Positions 10,348 to 23,520 are shown, counted from the first letter of the stretch. The stretch is DNA of 64,000 bases from Ectobius pallidus (GCA_964059195.1 CAXKWD010000006.1:5138530-5202529), one strand, 5' to 3'. Notes: generated by a model from the letters alone, not told the origin. Made by a program: numbers and translations.

Positions 10348-11446
10348 TTCATTATTATTATTATTTTTTTATTATTATTATTTATTTATTACAAGAGATA
10401 TTACAAGAGGTATTACATTTAGTAATACACCCGAATGAGCAAGACTGCTCGTGCTCGGGTGCCGTTTCAAAAATATCAAAGTGAAGAAAGAGGAGAGACA
10501 AAGAAATAGAGTGTATAATGTGCTTAACTAAAAAAGAAAGTAAAACAAAAACATTAAACATAAAAACATAAATACATAAAAGGAGTGAAACAAAAATTAC
10601 TTAAAAGCTAAAAAATTACAAAAAATTCTTTACATATCTATTAAATTTAACAGTGGAGTATGCTGAGAGATCAGGATTTTTTCTGATAATTGAGTTATAG
10701 AAGCGCGGTCCAAAATTAATGCTATGCTTTAATCCTGCCGATGTGAGACATTTGGGTTCTAATAGGAGTAAATTAGTATTTCGTCTAGTTTTGTAGATAT
10801 GATCACTGGAAGAGTATTTTATACGATGTTTGTGAAAATATTTTAATATAGAAAATTTGTAAATTTGGTCCAAACTTAAAACATTAAATTCCGAAAATAT
10901 TAGGCTAGTTGGGTAATCAATGTGTTTTCTTAGACAGATTTTTATTATTCTTTTTTGTAAAAGGCAGAGGGGCTTAAGGGTAGTTTTCGCTAATCCTCCC
11001 CAGACGAGAATGCCATATTGAATAATGGACTGGAAAAGTGCTAGATAAACGGAACGTAAAACAGTAATGGGCATACAGTGGCGTAAAATGACAAATTTAT
11101 GAATTGTTCGGCGTAGTCTATTACAGATGTAGTTAACATGGTGAGACCATTTAAGGTGTTTATCAATAAAAATACCCAAATATTTCACAACGGCTGTTTC
11201 TTTCAGTGGTAAGCATTTACAATTCACATCAAAATTACAATTATGTATTATTAAATTTAAATTTGTACATTTTTTCCGCGCTATCTGACCAGTAGATGTT
11301 AATGAGAAAGGAACTAATGTTGATTTATCCACGTTTAGTGACAGAAGGTTAGAATCTAACCATTTTTTTATAATTTTCATGCCAGTATTAGCGTATTTAT
11401 ATGCTACTTCCCATGAATGACCACTGAAAATCACAACAGTGTCATC
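10348..11446 (-). mobile_element. 5'-truncated non-LTR retrotransposon (LINE) fragment
   Basis: The minus strand carries the C-terminal half of a LINE reverse transcriptase, a short 3' UTR and a 3' tail of AAT-type triplets (10349-10385 on the plus strand). The 5' side is cut at 11446/11447 within the catalytic YADD box, where the sequence passes directly into a unit of the satellite-like array. Confidence 0.75.
10616..11446 (-). pseudogene. LINE reverse transcriptase, C-terminal fragment
   Basis: About 276 codons remain open. They begin with DDTVVIFSGHSW, the end of the YADD catalytic motif, and continue through the KYLGIFIDKHLKW thumb motif and the LRSVYLALFQSIIQYGILVW segment found after the RT of Jockey/CR1-like LINEs. 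Endonuclease and the RT fingers and palm before YADD are missing, so this copy is dead. The uninterrupted frame suggests fairly recent insertion. Clade assignment is tentative. Confidence 0.75.
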
Positions 11447-13625
11447 TGGAGGAACTTTTTTATCCGACATGAGTTACATGTTTTATCCATAATTCGACCC
11501 TTCTCAACTTGAATATAACAATAATAATAATAACCAGTTCCTTGCGCACTTTGAGAAAATTCCGATTTTCCATTAATATCACAGATTTTGAACAGAAAAA
11601 GTAGGAACAATTTCAAAAAAAATTCACTACATGGAAGAAACGTTTTCTCCCGACATGAGTTACATGTTTTATCTATAATTCGACCCTTGTCAACTGGAAT
11701 ATAACAAAAAAATAATCACTTCATTCCGCACTTCGAGAAAATACCGATTTGCCATTAGTGTCACACAGTTTACGCAGAAAAATTAGGACCCTTTCATAAC
11801 AAAAATTCATTACATGGAGGGGAAATTTTTTTCCTACCTAAATTACATGTGTTATCTATAATTCGACCCTTCTGAACACGAATATAACAATAATAATAAC
11901 CAGTTCCATCCGCACTTCGAGAAAAAACCGATTTTCCATTACCGTCACACAGTTTACACAAGAAAAGTAGGACCGTTTCAAAACAAAAATACATTACATG
12001 GAGGGAAAATTTTTTTCCGACCTAAATTACATGTGTTATCTATAATTCGACCCTCCTCAACACGAATATAACAATAATAATAACCAGTTCCTTCCGCCCT
12101 TCGAAAAAAAACTGATTTTCCATTACCGTCACACAGTTTACAGAAGAAAAGTAGGACCGTTTCAAAACAAAAATTCATTACATGGAGGAGAAATTTTTTT
12201 TCCGACCTAAATTACATGTGTTATCTATAATTCGACCCTTCTGAACACGAATATAACAATAATAATAACCAGTTCCATCCGCACTTCGAGAAAATACCGA
12301 TTTTCCATTAGTGTCACACAGTTTACGCAGAAGAAGTAGGACCATTTCATAACAAAAATTCATTACATGGAGGGGACATTTTTTTCCGACCTAAATTACA
12401 TGTGTTATCTATAATTCGACCCTTCTGAACACGAATATAACAATAATAATAACCAGTTCCTTCCGCACTTCGAGAAAATACCGATTTTCTGTTAGTGTCA
12501 CACAGTTTACGCAGAAGAAGTAGGACCATTTCAAAACAAAAATTCATTACATGGAGGAAATTTTTTTTCCGTCATGGGTTATATGTGTTATCTATAAATC
12601 GACCCTTCTGAACACGAATATAACTATAATAATATTCAGTTCCTGCCGCACTCCGTGAAAATTCCCATTTTCCATTAGTGTCACACAATTTACGCGTAAA
12701 CTCTGTGACACTAATGGAAAATGGGAATTTTCTCGGAGTGCGGCAGGAACTGGTTATTGTTATTGTTATATTCGTGTTCAGAAGGGTCGATTTATAGATA
12801 ACACATATAAGCCATGACGGAAAAAATTTTCCTCCATGTAATTAATTTTTATTTATATCGTCCATGCTCTTTTTGCGTAAACTGTGTGACACTAATGGAT
12901 AATCGGTATTTTCTCGAAGTGCGGAAGGAACTGGTTATTATTATTGTTATATTCGTGTTCAGAAGGGTCGAATTATAGATAACACATGTAATTTAGGTCG
13001 GAAAAAAATTTCCCCTCCATGTAATGAATTTTTGTTTTGAAACGGTCCTACTTTTCTTGTGTAACCTGTGTGACGGTAATGGAAAATCGGATTTTTCTCG
13101 AAGTGCTGATGGAACTGGTTATTATTATTGTTATATTCGTGTTCAGAAGGGTCGAATTATAGATAACACATGTAATTTAGGTCGGAAAAAAATTTCCCCT
13201 CCATGTAATGAATTTTTTCTTTGAATTGTTCCTCCTTCTTCTGAGAGAAATGTCTAACATTAATGGAAAATCTCAATTTTCTCGAAGCGCGGAAGGAAAT
13301 GGTTATTATTATTATTGATATATTCGAGATCAGATGGGTCGGATTATAGATGAAACATGAAACTCGTGTCGGGAAAAAAATATTCCTCGATGGAATGAAT
13401 TTTTCTTTTTAATCGTCCATACTCTTTCTGCGTTGACTGGGTCACACTAATGGAAAATCGGAATTTTCTCGAAGTACGGAAGGAACTGGTTAATATTACT
13501 GTTATATTCGTGTTGAGAAGGGACGAATTATAAGGAACAGATATAACTCAAGTCGGAGAAAAAATTTCCCTCCATATAATGAATTTTTTCTTTGAATTTG
13601 TTATGCGCCAGAACGTTAGGTCCTA
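11447..13625. repeat. about 184 bp satellite-like array with internal inversion
   Basis: About seven units in minus orientation (11447-12694) are followed by five units in plus orientation (12695-13625). The turning point is the palindrome TTACGCGTAA at 12690-12699. Each unit contains TAATTCGACCCTTCTGAACA, TAATAATAACCAGTTCC, CGATTTTCCATTA(G/C)(T/C)GTC and CATTACATGGAGG. Most units carry an open frame of 61-66 codons whose stop TGA overlaps the next unit's ATG as ATGA. The outer left end is fused to a LINE fragment. Confidence 0.85.
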
Positions 13626-14559
13626 ATGAACGAAACAAAAATGTATTTATTATTTTGATAATTTAAGTTACCATATGAAGGAAGCCTATATTGAAGCAGA
13701 CAGCAGGAAATGTCATGAGAAGAAGAATGTGTATATGTCAGCATTAGCTTGAATCCACCGGCCTCTTCAAGGTTGCTGAGTTGACATTCCTCTTAACACA
13801 CAGTGTGTGTGAATAGCGAATTTTGCATAATTAATAAATGTATTTTATTGGTTAAAATCTCGGAATAATGTCGAATATTTACGATTATTGTCGAACTTTG
13901 TATAATACTGTTTTGCATTTAGTTTACCGAAGTATACATTAAATCACAGAGTGTTTAATGAAAACTTTATATTAATAACGACTTATGTACCGAAATAGAC
14001 GCATAATAATCAAATCTCCCTCGATATATTGGCGGTAGGTTTTTCGGGTACTAGCGTCATGTTGAAAACTTATTTAAGGGCTTGCATTGCCGCTAAAAGC
14101 TCTCTTGCTGCTCAACTTTTCAACGGCTATGAAGTAATCCTGCAGATCAAGATGATGACGCTGAAATTTCTGTCAAGAATAAACTGTAAGTTTAAACATT
14201 TATTTCAGTAAAGGATAAAGATAATTTCAGTAGTTTATTTCAAAAGAAATAAGAAGATGTTATAACTCGTTTTATTAGAAAAGTAAAGTTTTAAGAATTT
14301 ATACCAAATTACACAGTTAAGGATTAGCAAGTCAAATTTTTGAACTAAAGAGAAATATAATTTATGTAGAATCAAAGACAATTTTTAAGATAATTTTTAT
14401 TATATTAATTTACAATAAATTAATATTTATATTTTTAGCATTTATGATTATTATTTAATGGTGCATGAAAATAATTAATCACATTGCATGCTATCCTATA
14501 TTATCCACAGCAGTGCCTATCCATTTCCTAAAGGCTAAAAGCCATTCCTGACATGTGTA
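13626..14559. other. spacer between two blocks of the 184 bp array
   Basis: This is AT-rich sequence without array units. A 14029-14190 frame ending near a GTAAGT could be a chance exon-like pattern; no domain is recognisable. Confidence 0.4.
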
Positions 14560-15507
14560 GTGTTACCGAAACTTCGATGGGGCACAACAAATTGTTCCTC
14601 CTTCTTCTGCGAGAAATGTCTAACATTAATGGAAAATCAGTTTTTTCTCGAAGGGCGGATGGAACTGGTTATTATTATTGTTATATTCGTGTTCAGGAGG
14701 GTCGAATTATAGATAAAACATGTAATTTAGGTCGGAAAAAAATTTCTCCTCCATGTAATGAATTTTTGTTTTGAATCGGTCCTACTTTTCTTGTGTAAAC
14801 TGTGTGACGGTAATGGAAAATCAGTTTTTTCTCGATGGGCGGAAGGAACTGGTTATTATTATTGTTATATTCGTGTTCAGGAGGGTCGAGTTATAGATAA
14901 CACATGTAATTTAGGTCGGAAAAAAATTTCCCCTCCATGTAATGAATTTTTGTTTTGAAACGGTCCTACTTTTCTTGTGTAACCTGTGTGACGGTAATGG
15001 AAAATCGGTTTTTTCTCGAAGTGCGGATGAACTGGTTATTATTATTGTTATATTCGTGTTCAGGAGGGTCGAGTTATAGATAACACATGTAATTTAGGTA
15101 GGAAAAAATTTCCCCTCCATGTAATGAATTTTTGTTATGAAATGGTCCTACTTTTTCTGCGTAAACTGTGTGACACTAATGGCAAATCGGTATTTTCTCG
15201 AAGTGCGGAATGATGTGATAATTTTTTTTGTTATATTCGAGTTGACAAGGGTCGAATTATAGATAAAACCTGTAACTCATGTCGGGAGTAAACGTTTCTT
15301 CCATGTAGTGAATTTTTTTAAAAAAATTTTTCCTACTTTTTCTGTTCAAAATCTGTGATATTAATGGAAAATCGGAATTTTCTCAAAGTGCGCAAGGAAC
15401 TGGTTATTATTATTGTTATATTCGAGTTGAGAAGGGTCGAATTATGGATAAAACATGTAACTCATGTCGGATAAAAAAGTTCCTCCATTGCAACGAATTT
15501 TGTTTTA
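14560..15507 (+). repeat. second block of the 184 bp array
   Basis: Five to six units run in plus orientation, with the same overlapping 66-codon frames (14553-14774 and 14758-14958 are the clearest). The last units diverge, and the terminal GGATAAAAAAGTTCCTCCA matches the inverted left end of the first block at 11447-11465. Confidence 0.85.
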
Positions 15508-18186
15508 GGTTATGATTTAATTGTAAGTTGTTTAAGAATGAAATGTTGCTAGAGTTAATAATTATAACAGAATTTAATAAATAATTAGAATAGTTTAATG
15601 AAAGGGGTTACTTGGTTAAATGAAGTGACTCCTACTAAAGGGAATTAATATGATATATCATATATATACATTATGTAATAACTGATGCTTTTTCACAGGT
15701 ACCAAAAACTTCCATAATAATATCTCACTTTAATATAACTTGGAAAAGCATGTGGACAATTCCCAGCAAGGCCGAAGATACATCTCCAATACAGATTAAG
15801 AAGGAAGGGAGAGCAAGAGGGCAATCGCACTTGAGCATAAATTCCCAAAATTCCAACAATGAGATTTAATGTATAATTTAACAAATGTACAATATAAAGT
15901 TTACCTGAATTAATAATATTAAATATAAATGACTAGAAATTCATTATTAAATGACCAACATCTCTAATTATTAAGATATCTTTCAGGTAACAAAGCTCAG
16001 GCAAATACCAAGAATAATTCTAAATGGCAAATCACATAAACTCCAAAGGTTAGGTTGGTATACATTGAATAAATATGAGTGGATCACCAATAATGATTAG
16101 GCCTATCTAGGTTCAATGCCAGGCGGACTAATTTAGAATATTGAGAATACCAGAAAGAAAATCAAAGTTCACAACTATGTACAATTTACATTAAGGAAAT
16201 TTCCAGATAAATTCTAATTAGGCCTACCTAATTGCCAATAGTAGGGAATATTTCAAAGTATTTTAGAATACACAAATAGACTAGAAATCACTTTAGGAAA
16301 ATTTACTCATGAACTATAATTAGGCCTATCCAATAGCCAATAGTAGGTAATATATTTTAAAGTATTTTAGAATATACAAGGGGGAAGTCAAACTGAGAAT
16401 TTATTTAGAATTTGCTTAAGAAATACTATTCAAGAACAATAATTTGGTTTACCTAATTTGCAATAGAAAAGATAATAATTTGGAATAATAAGAAGAAGAA
16501 AAACGGTAAGAAAAATCTAGAACCCGAGTGTAATTAAATATCACTGCACCACAAAATATATAATCAAAGATAAACTAAATAAACAGGAGTTTACATTTGA
16601 AAAAGAAATATAATATTAGAGAATAATTATGTAAAGAAAAGCAAGGAACTGGACAAGGTAAGTTAAGAAAATCAGCCTGCAAATAGCCAAAAACTATAAA
16701 TGCAAAAATCAAATTAGCAAATTACAGAATAATGTCAAATACAAAAGGTACAGTGAATGTAACCAAGCAATCTACACGCAATATAGCTTGAAAGAATAAT
16801 CTAGAAAATTTTATGAAACTATGGTGCAGAAAACATAAAATATTTATTTATTAAAAAAAAAGGGCAGAACTACTTGTACAGAAACTAATCGTATACTTTG
16901 ATAGCAATGCAAGATGGGAAGAAACTACCTTGTAAAAAAAAAAGAGAAAATTTTAATAATTGCAAGATCTAAAAAAAAAAAAGGAATATAAAGGGGGGAT
17001 CTACCTGGTGTGTATCACTATACAAGAAGGGAGGCTAATGTCCATAAATATACAAGCAATCTCTGGCATGACCTAGCATGGTGAACTTTGAACGCCCCTG
17101 AATGTTCCACATAATTATGTAAATTAGCTACACAATATTTAACCTGCAACCAGAAAATATATTACGTGGAGTAACTATATGGACCAGAACAATATATTAA
17201 ATAACTACGCCTCATAAGTAGCTGAATAATAATTTACATGAAAATCTATAACACTATACAAAATTCAAACATCTGAGTGCTAATATCTTTCTGAAATATT
17301 CTCGCTAAAGAGGGGAGCAAGTAGAATTTATAAGCAATACAATTTTTACAGCCAATATCACAAGTTAAGAAATGCAATACAATTAACAGGTTAGTTAAAT
17401 TTATTCATATAGCGAAGAGAGATTTAACATTAAACTTGAGACAATGAAAATCCAAGTTAAAGAATAATATAAATATATCATCTGGGCCAGCAATTACGTT
17501 ACCAGATCTACCCAAGATGCAACGGGGTAAGCAAATGGCGACGATACGCCCACTAGAGAAATTCTTTAAACAAAGATTTATGAAATGGAAATGCTAATAT
17601 TTCTATCAGAGAAACTTCAGACAATAATTTCACAAAATATGGGTATTTAGAAAATGTATGAAATAATTCCTTGTGTTAAACTAGAAGCTCATAAACTACG
17701 GGCATCGAACACTACAGGGTTACTGATCTCAGACAGGACACATTCCAACATGACCATTTTCATGATGCCTTGCAATAATTAACTTGATACAAAACTTGTT
17801 CCATATCCAAACGGTCCATGACTATAAGGACTTCAAGTTAACTAACTCTGATAATAAATCTTTTCCATGTCCTTTCCTGCCTAAGTTATATTAACAGCAA
17901 AATATGAATTCAGGCATAATGTGCTGAAGGCACTTGAAATTAGTTTTACATAATAAGTAGTGACGACCTCGCTACTCACACAGAAAACCGGAGAGGCCGA
18001 CTCATCCTCGCAGCTCCCACACAAACTAGGCAGATGCCAAACACAGTCTGGTTCACTGCAAGAACCAAGCTCACCACTACGGCTCGGTATGAAGCGGCGA
18101 AATCGTGCACTACTTAAGTCAGAGAGAGTGTAGGCGGAGGGGATGGAATCGCGGCAATTTTAAACAGCGTTACACCATATAATGAC
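15508..18186. other. no gene seen; AT-rich interior of the large inverted repeat
   Basis: About 2.7 kb of AT-rich sequence has no recognisable coding region. It contains three exact copies of the TAGGCCTA palindrome (16098, 16219, 16321). A more GC-balanced stretch lies at 17960-18150, just before the right arm. Confidence 0.5.
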
Positions 18187-19219
18187 TTTTTCTTTAATCG
18201 GTGTGATTTTCATGTCGTAAAGTCAGGGTAATAACCTTTATTATTACGTATGATAATTTTAAACAAACAACATATTCTAAAAATCTGAGTAGGCTTATTA
18301 GGTAGGCCTACATGCAAGAAGTCGGTAAAATATGCTGTAGGCTTTGTAAAAGTTATGGCAACAAACGAGATGTTCTCAAAGAAAAAATACATAATACGTT
18401 CATTCATTCTTTGCTCTGCAGAAAGACATATTAGTTAAAAATGGTTAAAAATATACCGAGTAGAAAAAGCCGTGTGAAGATTTAATAACACCAGGACCAC
18501 CGGCTAGGAAATTATAAAAATATATACAGAGTGACCCGTGAGCAGAACGGGGTTATGTAAGTGTAACCTGTGAGTAGAACGGGCTCTTTCACTCGTTTTA
18601 ATATTAAACTTTAACTACTAGTCCCTATGCAAACTTAATCTGTCACCCGCGAGCAGAACGGGGTTATTTAACTGTCACCTGTGAGTAGAACGGGGTTATT
18701 TAACTGTCACCTGTGAATAGAACGGGCTCTTGCGGTCGTTTTAATAATAAACCTTTAAGTACTAGTCTCTACGCCAATTTAAACTATCACCCGCGAGCAG
18801 AACGGGGTTATTTAAGTGTCACCTGTGAGTAGAACGGGCTCTTTCGCTCGCTTTAATATTAAACTTTAACTACTAGTCCCTATGCAAACTTAATCTGTCA
18901 CCCGCGAGCAGAACGGGGTTATTTAACTGTCACCTGTGAATAGAACGGGCTCTTGCGGTCGTTTTAATATTAAACCTTTAAGTACTAGTCCCTACGCCAA
19001 TTTAAACTATCACCCGGGAGCACCTTTGAGAAGAACGGGCTATTGCGCTATTTTTAATATTAAATCTTTAACCACTCAAAATCGGCGTTGTGGATTCTGA
19101 ATATAACACATTCGAATTTGGCGGCGGCGGCGGCGGTTGGAGTTGTCCTTACGGAACGCTGCCAGAATGAAGGCAACATGGCTTGCTGCGTACAGGGACC
19201 CGTCAACTCCGGTATTACC
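18187..19219 (-). repeat. right arm of large inverted repeat
   Basis: Reverse complement of the left arm (6916-10347) without the 2.3 kb insertion. It starts at TTTTTCTTTAATCGG and ends with the (GGC)n-rich tract and CTCCGGTATTACC at 19219. It contains about three of the 112 bp units. It ends 200 bp upstream of the THAP transposase start codon, so it may supply upstream sequence to that gene. No matching target duplication flanks the outer ends at 6916 and 19219. Confidence 0.88.
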
Positions 19220-19418
19220 CACAGATATATAGAGATAGATCGGCAATGGTGTATGCTGTACCATTGGCGGCAGTGAAGCCACGTGATGCAAGGACCGCCA
19301 TATTACTACACTGCAGCAGCTGATCGTGTACATGCTACAAGTGCGTTACAGCGATGTGAATTTTAGCATTTTAGCTAATAATGTAATTGGACTGAGGAGT
19401 ATAAATACTTTTTCTAAA

Positions 19419-22400
19419 ATGGTGAATACCTGTGTGGTATTCGGGTGTAATTTTTCATACTACGACAGAAAGAAACAAGGAAAGGAACACGTTTCAATAC
19501 ATGCGTAAGTAGGCATTTCATTATTATTATTATTGTTAGCCATTTCATGCATTATGCATGCTTTAGTTTCTAGGAATGTATTATATGGTTGTAAATAACC
19601 ATAACCTAATATTGTTAACTATTTCATACACTGTAAATAGTCATATATTACTTTAGCATTTAGAAATTGCAAATAAACTTAACCTCAATTTATGTGTATT
19701 TTTTGCATTGTAAATAATATGCTTTAGTTACTAGGAATGTTTTATGTTTTTATAAATAACTGTAAGCATACATTGATAGTTATTTCTTGTATTATTCATA
19801 CTTCCTTAAGAATTTAAGCATGTGTTATAATATTTGTAGGCCCTAAGTAATTATTAACATATAAGCCATCTTATGCACTATAATTAATATTCTTATGTTA
19901 TACTTCATGTTATGTTTGTAAATAACTCTAACCTTAATATACCTCTAGGTACAAAAATGGTTAAACTTTTGGATAGTAAATAAATAAGTAGGCCCTTATG
20001 ATATGCATGCAGGAATACCTACCGTATCTAATTAATTGCATCATTTATTTGAGTTTAATAATTAACATATTTAATATTTATTTATTTATTTCAGAGTTCC
20101 TAAGAAGAAGGACATTCGGGAAGCATGGATAAAGGCGATCAACAGAAAGAATTGGCAACCGACTACAGCTTCAGGTGTGTGCTCTCAACATTTTCGTCCC
20201 GAAGATATGGACTATACTGGCCAAACCAGGAGGCTGAGAGAAGGAGCAGTTCCCTCTGTATTTCCTTCTTATCCTGTGCATTTGCAGAAGCGACATGTAG
20301 TCCCACGGAAACCACCTAAAGTGAGACATGTGTCTTCAAAACCTGATATCGCTACGTGTGCCAGTGAAATCACAATAACAGAAACTGTCAAGATTGAAGT
20401 TGGTGTAAATTCTGGTGAGAATAGTATTGGTACATGTGACAATAGTGGTGGCTCTGAACCATTAACACCCCGGAAAAGAAAATTAATGACCCAATTGAGT
20501 GAGAAAAATGTTGAGCTTTGCAGTGCAAGAAAGAAAATAAAGATTTTGCAGCAAAAGGTACGACGGCATGAGAAAAAATTAAAATATGACAGAGAAGTTA
20601 TTGACTTGTTAGTGAAAGAAAAACTCATTCTTGAAAATAATGCTGAAATATTAAAAAATTCACTCCCTTCTGATGTATGCTGCTTGTTAGACAGAGCAGC
20701 GCAGAGTGCTGGAACCAGAGTAAGTAAACACGGCTTGGCATATGAACCTTTGTTAAGATCATTTGCATTGACCTTGCACTATTTCTCACCAAAAGCATAT
20801 GAGTTTGTACGGTTGAAGTTCAATAATTCATTGCCTAGTACAAGGACAATACGTTCCTGGTATATGAAAATTGATTGTGAACCAGGTCTGTGCACTGAAG
20901 CTTTTAATGCAATTGCATGTAAAGTTAGAGAAAGCAACGAGAAGGCTCAAGTTCCTATAGTATGCCTCTCTATTGATGATATGTGCCTGAAGGAACATGT
21001 AGAATATACTGGAAATAAAATTATAGGTTATGTAGATGTTGGTACCGAAATTAATAATGACAGTTTACCCACGGCAAAAATGGCCTGTGTAATTATGTGT
21101 ACAGCAGTAAATGATACCTGGAAGATCCCTTGTGGCTATTTTTTTATCGATTCACTCTCAGGTCAGGAAAGAGCATTTTTAATGTCAAGTTGCATCGACA
21201 AATTGCATGAAATTGGTGTCACCATAGCTGCAGTTGTATTTGATGGAGCCAGCTCCAATATAAGTATGGCCAACAACTTGGGAGCTAATTTATCTGATGC
21301 AAATAATCTCAAAACCAGTTTTCTTCACCCATCTCTGTCAGGAGCATCAGTTGCTGTATTACTTGATGCCTGTCATATGATCAAACTTGTACGCAACTGT
21401 TTAGCTGAGAAACAAATAATTTATCGCAAAGACGGTGCAATTCGCTGGTCTTATGTGAAATCTCTATTCGAATTACAAAGTGCCGAGGGTTTGTGTCTGG
21501 CAAACAAATTAACCTCGAAACATATCAACTGGCATAAACATAAAATGCGTGTGAGACCTGCAGTTCAGACACTTAGTAAATCAGTAGCAGAGGCACTGGA
21601 TTTCTGTAATGTGGTGTTAAAGCTACAAGAATTTGAAGGTTGTGAAGAAACTGTGAAGTTCCTTAAATATATGGACAAGATATTTGATTTACTCAATTCA
21701 TCCAGCAAGTTTGGCAAAGCATTCAAAGCCCCACTTGCAATGGAAAATGAAAATCTATGGAGTTCATTCATTTGTGATGCTATTGCATACATTGACTCTC
21801 TATACACTGATAAGGAATGTGAACAGAAGATTATAACGTGTAATAGGAAGGTTGGATTTGTGGGCCTAAAAGTGTGCTTATTGTCTGTGCAGAATTTATA
21901 TGACATGTTTGTAAAAACAAAAAAAATGGAATACCTTCTGACATACAAATTAAGCCAGGATCATGTAGAACTATTTTTTGGTCTCATAAGGCAACGAGGA
22001 GGTTGGAACGTTAATCCCACATGTTTGCAGTTCAAATCAGCCTTCAAACGACTGATTACCAGGAATGAACTAAAATGCATAAAAACAGGAAATTGCATTT
22101 CACAAGATAGTATACCTATCCTTAATGTAAGTAGTACTCGTGATGCGAAGAGCACTCAATTTATACAAAATGAGGATGATCCCTTATGTCTTCAGTCACC
22201 AGTTCAGATTTCTGATCATGATTATTGCCCATCTTATTCAACATTAACATTGTTGTCAGACAGTATTGTTGAATACATATCAGGTTATGTTGTTAAGAAA
22301 GTAGTCAGTTCTCTAAAGTGTGACAACTGCAAAAAAGCGATTACACAGACAGAATGTCCATATTCATTTATTTCTTTCAAAAGTAATGGGAAGTTATTTA

Positions 22401-22723
22401 TTCCTTCAAATGATGTGGTTAGAGTATGTAAATTAAGTGAAAGATGTTTTAGAGAGAATTTATGCAGAGGCATCAATTCAATTGTGAAAAGTAACATACC
22501 CTACAAAGTCGCAGCTGAAGCAAATGAACTAGGTTTGTTTCCCTCATTAAATACTCATGTATTGGACTTAAATCCATTGGACACTCATGTTAATAGATTG
22601 ATACAAGTAATTTCATTGTCATATTTGAAAATTCGCATTAATCATGCAGTTAGGGAAACTAATAGACATAAGATTGATCACAGATCAGTCTACAATCGCC
22701 TGGCTATTTTCAAACATTTGTAA
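19419..22723 (+). CDS. P-superfamily (THAP9-like) transposase, two exons
   Basis: Exon 1 is 19419-19504 and exon 2 is 20095-22723; joined they encode 904 residues without interruption, close to the length of THAP9-type proteins. Residues 1-62 form a THAP zinc finger: C5, C10, C58, H61, with P31 and W40, ending SQHF. A basic coiled segment follows (about 115-205). The RNase H-like core shows SIDDM (Asp 323), DGASSN (about 412), LLDACHMIKLVRN (Asp 453) and SQDHVELFFGLIRQRGGWN (Glu 654), matching catalytic-region motifs of P transposases. A C-x2-C pair (CDNC) lies near the C-terminus. The protein should bind and cut DNA in the nucleus. An in-frame upstream ATG at 19332 exists, but THAP proteins usually start close to the first Cys, so 19419 is preferred. 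The element's own right-hand repeat was not found, so it may be an end-deleted transposon or a domesticated gene. Confidence 0.9.
19505..20094 (+). other. intron of the THAP transposase gene
   Basis: The donor GTAAGT directly follows codon 28 plus two bases, and the acceptor TTATTTATTTCAG ends at 20094. Joining them restores the THAP finger (…SIHA-VPKKK…) in frame. The intron is 590 bp and AT-rich. Confidence 0.85.
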
Positions 22724-22739
22724 ATATTCTGTTTATCAA

Positions 22740-23520
22740 TTGAAGGGGCTAGTTCCATAAGGGTGTAAGGCACAAATCTTTAATTTTGAGTTTTTAACAT
22801 TTATGCCTTCTCCTCATATCTCTTAAATACTCAATGAAATATTGTACTTGTGCCTTAAACCTCTGCTCAGTTATAAGAAAAGACCTGTGAGACTGCACAT
22901 TCATTCTACAGTGAGTTCCACGCAAGAGTTGGCCAATGACGCAGGTTCCTGCGGTGCGGCGGGCACAGCTCCAACTCCCGAGCGATCGGGTGAAATATCT
23001 ACGCTAATAGAGCCACGGTCGGTGTAATGATTCAGGTTCTCACATTTACAGTTAAGATTACAATGAAAATAAACACGTACTTCATCACAAGAGATGTTGG
23101 AATTGTTCTCTTGTTGCATCCACACATTACTGGCACTTTTTTTAGGAAATTTTCTTTCACGCGCATAAGTTCAGCTTCCGATATAAAGTTAATTTATCTT
23201 TTTACTAAATAATAAAATAAAGTAAATACTAAAATAAAGGTTTTTACTAAAATAAAGTAAAAACAAATAATATGATACAAAGTAAAAAGATTTTGCTACT
23301 GTAAAAGTACTTCAGTTTTTGTTTGACATGTTTAGGTACCTCTAGTTGTAAAAAAATCCCAATACATTGTAAATTTAGCCTGTCCTTCAAAAATATATGT
23401 TATAAAATTAAACTTTAAACCACCTAGGCTACTTGTGAGTGGTAACATTGTTTAAAAACATCAAGAATTCTCGAAACCATGTCCTTCTGTCTTACGCCTT
23501 TATGGAACTAGGCCCTTCAA
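22740..23520. mobile_element. TIR element of about 780 bp
   Basis: The left end TTGAAGGGGCTAGTTCCATA and the right end, read in reverse complement, TTGAAGGGCCTAGTTCCATA match for about 35 bp, including the following AAGG(G/C)(T/G)(T/G)AAG(G/A)CA. There is no transposase. It starts 17 bases after the THAP stop codon, so it either inserted in the 3' UTR or supplies it. The class is unknown and a target duplication is unclear. Confidence 0.65.

Noticed and set aside
14029..14211. Plus-strand frame ending near a splice-donor-like GTAAGT
   Set aside because: No acceptor-exon support or recognisable protein; probably chance.
6908..19227. 8 bp target duplication around the large inverted structure
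   Set aside because: Flanks GATCATCC and CACAGATA do not match.
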